This document shows, piece after piece, positions 30,697-35,026 of a DNA stretch of 35,026 bases (the first letter of the stretch is position 1; each line of letters starts with the position of its first letter). This DNA comes from Lachnospiraceae bacterium. Its GTDB lineage: Bacteria; Bacillota; Clostridia; Lachnospirales; Lachnospiraceae. The notes beneath the pieces were generated by a model, which worked only from the letters and a program-made list of their open reading frames with translations, ran no database searches and was not told the origin of the DNA. A program made the position numbers and the translations under genes. The stretch covers positions 1 to 35,026 of the forward strand of contig JAAVYA010000050.1 of assembly GCA_022790855.1 (NCBI GenBank). The letters run 5' to 3'.

Positions 30697-32913
30697 ATGA
30701 CGAAGACAAGAGACAGCGGGTGCGGTATGCAGAAGGGATATACCTACCAGGAAGCCTTAAGTCTGGCAGAGCAAAGTCAGGAACAGGTGATTCCCACTTA
30801 TTGCGCCATGTGCGGCCCAACAGCCGGGTGCGGCTTATATGCTTTTGTAAAAGAGGATCAGCTGCTTCGAGTGGCGGGAATGGCAGAGTCCCCCAGGAAT
30901 CGGGGAGGAGTCTGCCCTAAAGGACTGGCTTCTCCTCAGTGGCTGTATGCACCGGAGCGGTTAAAGACGCCGTTACTTCGGATTGGAGAGAGGGGAGAAG
31001 GAAAGTTTTTTCCCATCACCTGGGAGGAAGCGATTGAAATCATTGCCAGGCGGCTGGAGGAACAGAAGGAGCAGTACGGCCCGGAATCGTTAGCGATACT
31101 TTCTCCGGCCAGAAGAAACTACAGCGAATTGATCACCAGGTTTTTAACGGTGCACGGGAGTCCCAATTACGGGCACAGCGGGATCTGCGCGATGCAAAAA
31201 GCATTTGCTTTTTTTCATACCATAGGAGGCGTTCCTTCCTGTGATTATGAGAACAGTGATTTGATTGTGTATTGGGGACGGCAGCCCATATTCTCCGGCC
31301 CGCCTACGGAGGGTGCGGCGCATCTGACCGCAGCCAGAAAAAGGAAAGCGAAGATTGTAGCCGTCAAACCTTCCATGGAGCCGGATGTGGGAATGGCGGA
31401 TATGTGGCTTGCCCTTCGTCCGGGAACAGACGCGGCCCTGGCTCTTTCCATGTTGCATGTTATTTTTACAGAGAAATTGTATGACAAGGATTTTGTGGAA
31501 CAATGGTGTTATGGGTTTGAAGAGTTTTATCAGCATATTCTCTCCTATACGCCCCAGTGGGGGGAGTCTGTCACCGGCGTTGCGGCGCAGCAAATCTGCG
31601 ATGCGGCGAGGATGTATGCGTCGGCAGATAAAGCGGTGATTGATGTAGGAAACGGCGTGGAACATGCCAGTTCTTCCAGCGACGCGGTGCGGGCCATTGC
31701 AATTATGATGGCTGTGACAAATCATCTCGACCGGCCGGGATGTAATCTGCTGGGAGAAAGGGGGCTTATGCCAAAGCCTGTTACCCTGCCCTGGCGTTAT
31801 ACCCCTGAGATGGCAGAAAAATTAGTGGGGCCGGAGTTTCCTAGAGCATTTCAGCCCTTCTTAGAGGGATTGACCAGCGTCTATTACCGGATTTTTGACA
31901 GTGTCTTGACGGAAAAACCATATCCAATCCGTACGATTATAGCGCCTGGGACACAGCCGCTTTTGAGCACCAGAGGGACGAAGCGGGTGCTGGAAGCGTT
32001 AAAAAAGGTGGATTTTTTTGTTACCATAGACGTCATGGAACCGGCAGAAATGAAGTATGCGGATATTGTTTTGCCCACTACTACGCCCTACGAGGCAGAC
32101 CATCCCTTTGAGATTCAGGGAAACCGTCTGATGGCCCGGACAAAAGTAGTAGAACCTATGGGAGAGTATAAATCTATCTTTGAATTTTTCCTGGACCTGG
32201 GAGTGGCAATGGGCTATGGGGAGGATTTTTGGAATGGGAGCATAGAGGCTTTTGAAAATGAGCGTCTGGAACCATTTCATATTACAATCGAAGAATTGAG
32301 AAAGCATAAGAACGGGCTGACGCTCCCTGGGCAGAAAAAAGAACGGAAATATCAGGACTATGAGCGGCTGTTCCAAACAAAAAGCTTTGACTTTGAGAGA
32401 ACCCCGTTTTTGCCCCAGGGAAAGGTTCCTTTGTACCACACGGGATTTGCCCGGGAAGGCTTTGCGCCTATGCCCCGGTGGAAGGAAACCAGGGAGCAAA
32501 AAGAGCCGTATTCCCTGATTCTTTCCGACTACCACACCAGCAAATTTTATTCCGCTTCCTGGCTGAAAAATATACCGTCTCTTAGGGAATTAGAGCCGGA
32601 TCCTGTGGTACATATCCATCCCAAGACAGCAGAGGAGCGGGGCATTGGGGACGGGGACTGGGTGCGGATTACCTCCAGTGAGGGGTGGGTTCGGGTCAAA
32701 GCAGCTTTGTATCCTGGCATTCGGCGTGATACGGTTATGGTTCCCCATGGATGGAGCCAGGGCTGTAAGGCTCTTGGAATCCAGGATACTCCGGTAACAG
32801 ACGGGGGCGCCAATGTAAACCATTTGTACCGTGTGGATGAGAGATGGGATTTTGATCCGCTGGTAACAGCAATGAGCAGCCAAACTATGGTGGAGGTGTC
32901 AAAGGATGAGTAG
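30697..32913 (+). CDS. Cytoplasmic molybdopterin oxidoreductase, catalytic subunit
   Basis: A 738-residue member of the DMSO-reductase superfamily. An N-terminal [4Fe-4S] site is formed by C36, C39, C45 and C73; the bis-pterin cofactor domains follow, and C164 in GHSGICAMQKAF is a candidate molybdenum or tungsten ligand. The C-terminal cap has the usual HPKTAEERGIGDGDWVRI motif. There is no Tat signal, so it acts in the cytoplasm, and no membrane anchor gene is nearby. The substrate is unknown; relatives reduce oxyanions or sulphur compounds, dehydroxylate catechols or carry out transhydroxylation of pyrogallol. The start has AGGAGG (30679-30684) twelve bases upstream, a long spacing. The last eight bases overlap the ferredoxin gene. 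Confidence 0.87.
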   Translation: MTKTRDSGCGMQKGYTYQEALSLAEQSQEQVIPTYCAMCGPTAGCGLYAFVKEDQLLRVAGMAESPRNRGGVCPKGLASPQWLYAPERLKTPLLRIGERGEGKFFPITWEEAIEIIARRLEEQKEQYGPESLAILSPARRNYSELITRFLTVHGSPNYGHSGICAMQKAFAFFHTIGGVPSCDYENSDLIVYWGRQPIFSGPPTEGAAHLTAARKRKAKIVAVKPSMEPDVGMADMWLALRPGTDAALALSMLHVIFTEKLYDKDFVEQWCYGFEEFYQHILSYTPQWGESVTGVAAQQICDAARMYASADKAVIDVGNGVEHASSSSDAVRAIAIMMAVTNHLDRPGCNLLGERGLMPKPVTLPWRYTPEMAEKLVGPEFPRAFQPFLEGLTSVYYRIFDSVLTEKPYPIRTIIAPGTQPLLSTRGTKRVLEALKKVDFFVTIDVMEPAEMKYADIVLPTTTPYEADHPFEIQGNRLMARTKVVEPMGEYKSIFEFFLDLGVAMGYGEDFWNGSIEAFENERLEPFHITIEELRKHKNGLTLPGQKKERKYQDYERLFQTKSFDFERTPFLPQGKVPLYHTGFAREGFAPMPRWKETREQKEPYSLILSDYHTSKFYSASWLKNIPSLRELEPDPVVHIHPKTAEERGIGDGDWVRITSSEGWVRVKAALYPGIRRDTVMVPHGWSQGCKALGIQDTPVTDGGANVNHLYRVDERWDFDPLVTAMSSQTMVEVSKDE

Positions 32914-33364
32914 TGTGCAGAAAAAAATTTCCTTTCGTCCGGAGGATTGTATCCAATGCCATGGATGTCAGATGGCTTGTAGTATGTGGCGGAATACAAA
33001 AGCTGGAATCCAGTTCCGGGAGATCATTCCGGTTTGGGAGCCGGATGATACACTGGGCGTACGGTTAAAAACACGCTCCAGAGCCTGTATGCATTGTGAG
33101 AATCCGTTATGCGTTCCCGCTTGTCCCGCCGGAGCGATCCACAAACGGCCCCAAGACGGGATTGTAATTGTGGATGAAAAGCTGTGCAGCGGCTGCGGCG
33201 CTTGTGTGGAGGCATGTCCGTTTCATATTCCCCAGATAGGAGAAGACAAGAAGATGAAAAAATGCGACTTGTGTTATTCCCAGGATACGACACAGGGGGG
33301 CGGTGCGCCGCCTTGCGTACGGGCTTGTCCCACCGGGGCGTTGGTATATGAAATACAATCCTGA
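32906..33364 (+). CDS. Four-cluster ferredoxin subunit of the molybdoenzyme
   Basis: A 152-residue electron-transfer subunit of the DmsB/PhsB class. Sixteen cysteines fall in four groups: 15/18/21/25, 61/64/69/73, 94/97/100/104 and 120/123/137/141, enough for four [4Fe-4S] clusters in a chain from the catalytic subunit to a donor. It has no signal peptide or membrane segment and is short for the class. It overlaps the catalytic gene by eight bases; GGAGGTG is ten or so bases before the ATG. With no membrane partner encoded, the electron donor is probably a soluble carrier such as ferredoxin, by inference; in a transhydroxylase no net donor would be needed. Confidence 0.9.
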   Translation: MSSVQKKISFRPEDCIQCHGCQMACSMWRNTKAGIQFREIIPVWEPDDTLGVRLKTRSRACMHCENPLCVPACPAGAIHKRPQDGIVIVDEKLCSGCGACVEACPFHIPQIGEDKKMKKCDLCYSQDTTQGGGAPPCVRACPTGALVYEIQS

Positions 33365-33404
33365 CTTGTGGAACAATGTTTCTGCATTTTTATTTCTGTG
33401 CTCC

Positions 33405-33433
33405 TTGTTTTTTTGGGAAGAATAATATATAAT
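33405..33433 (+). promoter_or_regulatory. Promoter of the beta-propeller gene
   Basis: TTGTTT (33405-33410) and TATAAT (33428-33433) are separated by exactly 17 bases, about 40 bases before the start codon. The gene can thus be expressed apart from the molybdoenzyme genes, and no terminator separates them. Confidence 0.65.
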
Positions 33434-33473
33434 ATATTTTATATCATATTAAAGAAGAAAAGGAGTGCAGCAT

Positions 33474-34883
33474 ATGTCAGAAAAGTTTTATGCAAAGGGC
33501 GAAGGCAATGAAGGCTATATCAAGAACCTGGAAGTGCTTTCCTTCTGCGACATGGACCGTGTGGGCGGTATGTTCCAGATGGCCCTCTATAAGACGGAAG
33601 CCGGAAAATATTATCTGTACGGCGCAGCTTTTGACGGCAGGCCCAATGGGATGCTGGGGGTGATGATTTCCGATGTGACGGATCCAAAGAATCCCCGGTT
33701 TATCAAGAAATTCCTGCCTTTTGCACCGGAAGAGAACCCCACCACCACCACGCCTAAGATTCAGATTGCAGATGATAAAATGATTATTGCCATGAGTGCA
33801 GGAAGCGGCCCGGGCCAGTTGGTGGAACAGCATGAGCTGGCGGATATTCCCTGTGAAGCTGGGATCCGTATCTACAGCCTGAAGGAAGACCCGGAGAATC
33901 CCAAATTCCTGGGTTATTGGGACTGCGGTGTTCCCCACTCCATCGGCGTACACCGTTTTATGTACAACGGAGGGGATTTGGTGCATCTTTCCTGTGAATG
34001 CCGTGGATTTGAAGGGATGATCTATCGGATTGTAAATATTGCAGACCCGGCTCATCCCTATGAGGTGGGACGCTGGTGGTCTCCCGAACAGTATGCGGAC
34101 GGGTATCCGGGACGTACCTTTGATCCTCATGCGCCCCACGTTCCTGCCTTTATGGACAAGGGCTGGATGCATGGGCCGCCATTTGTGAGAGGCGATAAGG
34201 CTTATTTGGGATATTGCGGGGACGGTCTGTATGTTCTGGACGTATCAGACTTTTCACGTCCCAGATGCCTGGGGAATCTGCGCCTGATGCCGGCATTTTC
34301 CAGCTATCATGCAGGAGCAAGGACTCATACGGCCCTGCCTCTGCCGGGCCGTGATTTCGTAGTGGTGACCAATGAGGGCGAGCGGTTCCAGTTCTTCCCA
34401 CCCAAGGTACTTCAGGAGGAAAATATGGCTCAGGCCATGAATAACCTTCATATGGTAGATGTGCGCAATCCTGAAAAACCCACCCTGGTAGCGGAATTCC
34501 CCTATCCGGAAGTGCCCGAGAACTTCCCCTACCGGAATTTCAATGAAATGCAGCTGGGATGCCAGGGACCATTTGGCCCCCATAACCTCCATGAGCCTAT
34601 GGACGGCAAGCCCTGGTTAGAGCAGAGGGGCGACCGGGTATACTGCTGTTATTTCCATGCCGGGCTGCGGGTATTTGATGTATCCGATCCTTATTACATC
34701 AAGGAGCTTGCCTACTTTATTCCGCCAAATCCCACCCAGAATCCGGAAGAATCGTATTTCCCAGGATTCCCAGGGCCGAGAAATGCCACTACAGAGGATG
34801 TAATTGTGGATGACAGAGGCTGTATTATCATTGATGCGCTGGATGACGGATTCTATATTTTGAAGATGAAGGAAGAGGCGTAA
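33474..34883 (+). CDS. Histidine-rich LVIVD-like beta-propeller protein
   Basis: A 469-residue soluble protein without signal peptide. Propeller-blade motifs of the LVIVD type repeat along it: GVMISDVTDPKNPRFI (62-77), YRIVNIADPAHPYEV (184-198), LYVLDVSDFSRPRCL (252-266), LHMVDVRNPEKPTLV (325-339) and LRVFDVSDPYYIKEL (398-412). Histidine pairs occur at blade ends: H155/H160, H219/H222, H279/H285, H370/H373 and H395, an arrangement that recalls propeller enzymes with a His-bound metal (SBP56-like or carotenoid oxygenases). A metal-dependent enzyme acting with the molybdoenzyme is inference; a structural partner is possible. The ATG at 33474 is eight bases after AGGAG; a GTG at 33465 overlaps that site. 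It has its own promoter 110 bases after the ferredoxin gene. Confidence 0.8.
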   Translation: MSEKFYAKGEGNEGYIKNLEVLSFCDMDRVGGMFQMALYKTEAGKYYLYGAAFDGRPNGMLGVMISDVTDPKNPRFIKKFLPFAPEENPTTTTPKIQIADDKMIIAMSAGSGPGQLVEQHELADIPCEAGIRIYSLKEDPENPKFLGYWDCGVPHSIGVHRFMYNGGDLVHLSCECRGFEGMIYRIVNIADPAHPYEVGRWWSPEQYADGYPGRTFDPHAPHVPAFMDKGWMHGPPFVRGDKAYLGYCGDGLYVLDVSDFSRPRCLGNLRLMPAFSSYHAGARTHTALPLPGRDFVVVTNEGERFQFFPPKVLQEENMAQAMNNLHMVDVRNPEKPTLVAEFPYPEVPENFPYRNFNEMQLGCQGPFGPHNLHEPMDGKPWLEQRGDRVYCCYFHAGLRVFDVSDPYYIKELAYFIPPNPTQNPEESYFPGFPGPRNATTEDVIVDDRGCIIIDALDDGFYILKMKEEA

Positions 34884-34943
34884 AGCCAAGCGGCAGGGAA
34901 TTTCTTTCTGTGTTAGAGCGTGTTTGAAAAGATAGGTAATGCC

Positions 34944-34990
34944 TAGCGGGCGGATAAATATTAGATATTTGTCTGTCCCGCTAAATTTTA
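34944..34990 (+). terminator. Probable terminator after the beta-propeller gene
   Basis: TAGCGGG (34944-34950) pairs with CCCGCTA (34977-34983), and an inner AT-rich stem with G-U pairs and one bulge nearly closes it to a three-base loop. AATTTTAAAAT follows, a weak T run. No gene is seen between 34884 and the end of the window. Confidence 0.6.
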
Positions 34991-35026
34991 AAATGCATTC
35001 AATATTAGAATGAAACATCACCAGTA

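Noticed and set aside
30697..30816. Twin-arginine export signal on the molybdoenzyme
   Set aside because: The N-terminus has no RR motif or hydrophobic core, so the protein is predicted to be cytoplasmic.

Overview
The window looks like an ordinary chromosomal stretch of a low-to-middle-GC Gram-positive anaerobe of the Clostridia, most likely a gut Lachnospiraceae. Support: strong AGGAGG-type ribosome sites, sigma-A promoters with extended -10 elements, GatCAB, DegV, a Csp-like subtilase without signal peptide (typical of spore formers), a Lachnospiraceae-type DUF5721-like protein, lipoprotein-anchored ABC transport and a cytoplasmic molybdoenzyme. This is inference from gene content; there is no rRNA or marker alignment. 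I see no integrase, transposase, CRISPR array or phage genes. About 30 protein genes and one tRNA-Gly fill the sequence.

Layout. 1-138 is the tail of a truncated or very small ORF. 299-4092 is a tight operon: a low-molecular-weight tyrosine phosphatase coupled to gatC, gatA and gatB. 4271-6259 is a 2-isopropylmalate synthase whose C-terminus carries a complete AraC-type DNA-binding domain; a perfect inverted repeat lies in its leader. 6379-9442 is an OmpR-type response regulator, a membrane histidine kinase and a third membrane-anchored protein of unknown function. 9562-13281 holds a divergent ClpX paralogue, a CspB-like subtilisin and a short LspA-like protein. A bidirectional terminator separates this from the minus-strand cold-shock protein and DUF5721-like gene. 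14454-16939 pairs an M18 aminopeptidase with a transglutaminase-like lipoprotein; 17114-19866 pairs a DegV lipid-binding protein with an OLD-family ATPase/Toprim protein carrying a cysteine cluster. 19867-20274 holds terminators, tRNA-Gly(GCC) on the minus strand and its promoter. 20275-20724 is a small membrane protein, facing asnA on the minus strand. 21923-25470 is an ECF sigma factor, its probable membrane anti-sigma factor and a YfbK-type von Willebrand A lipoprotein. 25748-30543 is a complete ribose-type ABC importer (binding lipoprotein, permease, double ATPase, second permease). 30697-34883 is a cytoplasmic molybdopterin oxidoreductase, a four-cluster ferredoxin subunit and a histidine-rich beta-propeller (LVIVD-like) protein.

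Most interesting: (1) the leucine-pathway enzyme fused to an AraC DNA-binding domain, with a candidate operator in its own leader; (2) the importer plus molybdoenzyme plus propeller module, a candidate uncharacterised pathway for a small polyol or aromatic compound; (3) the ClpX paralogue that keeps a ClpP-docking loop but has lost the RKH pore loop and gained an Asn/Met/Leu-rich linker, beside a Csp protease; (4) several promoter/terminator arrangements visible in the DNA. Functions beyond family level are inference; no database search was possible.
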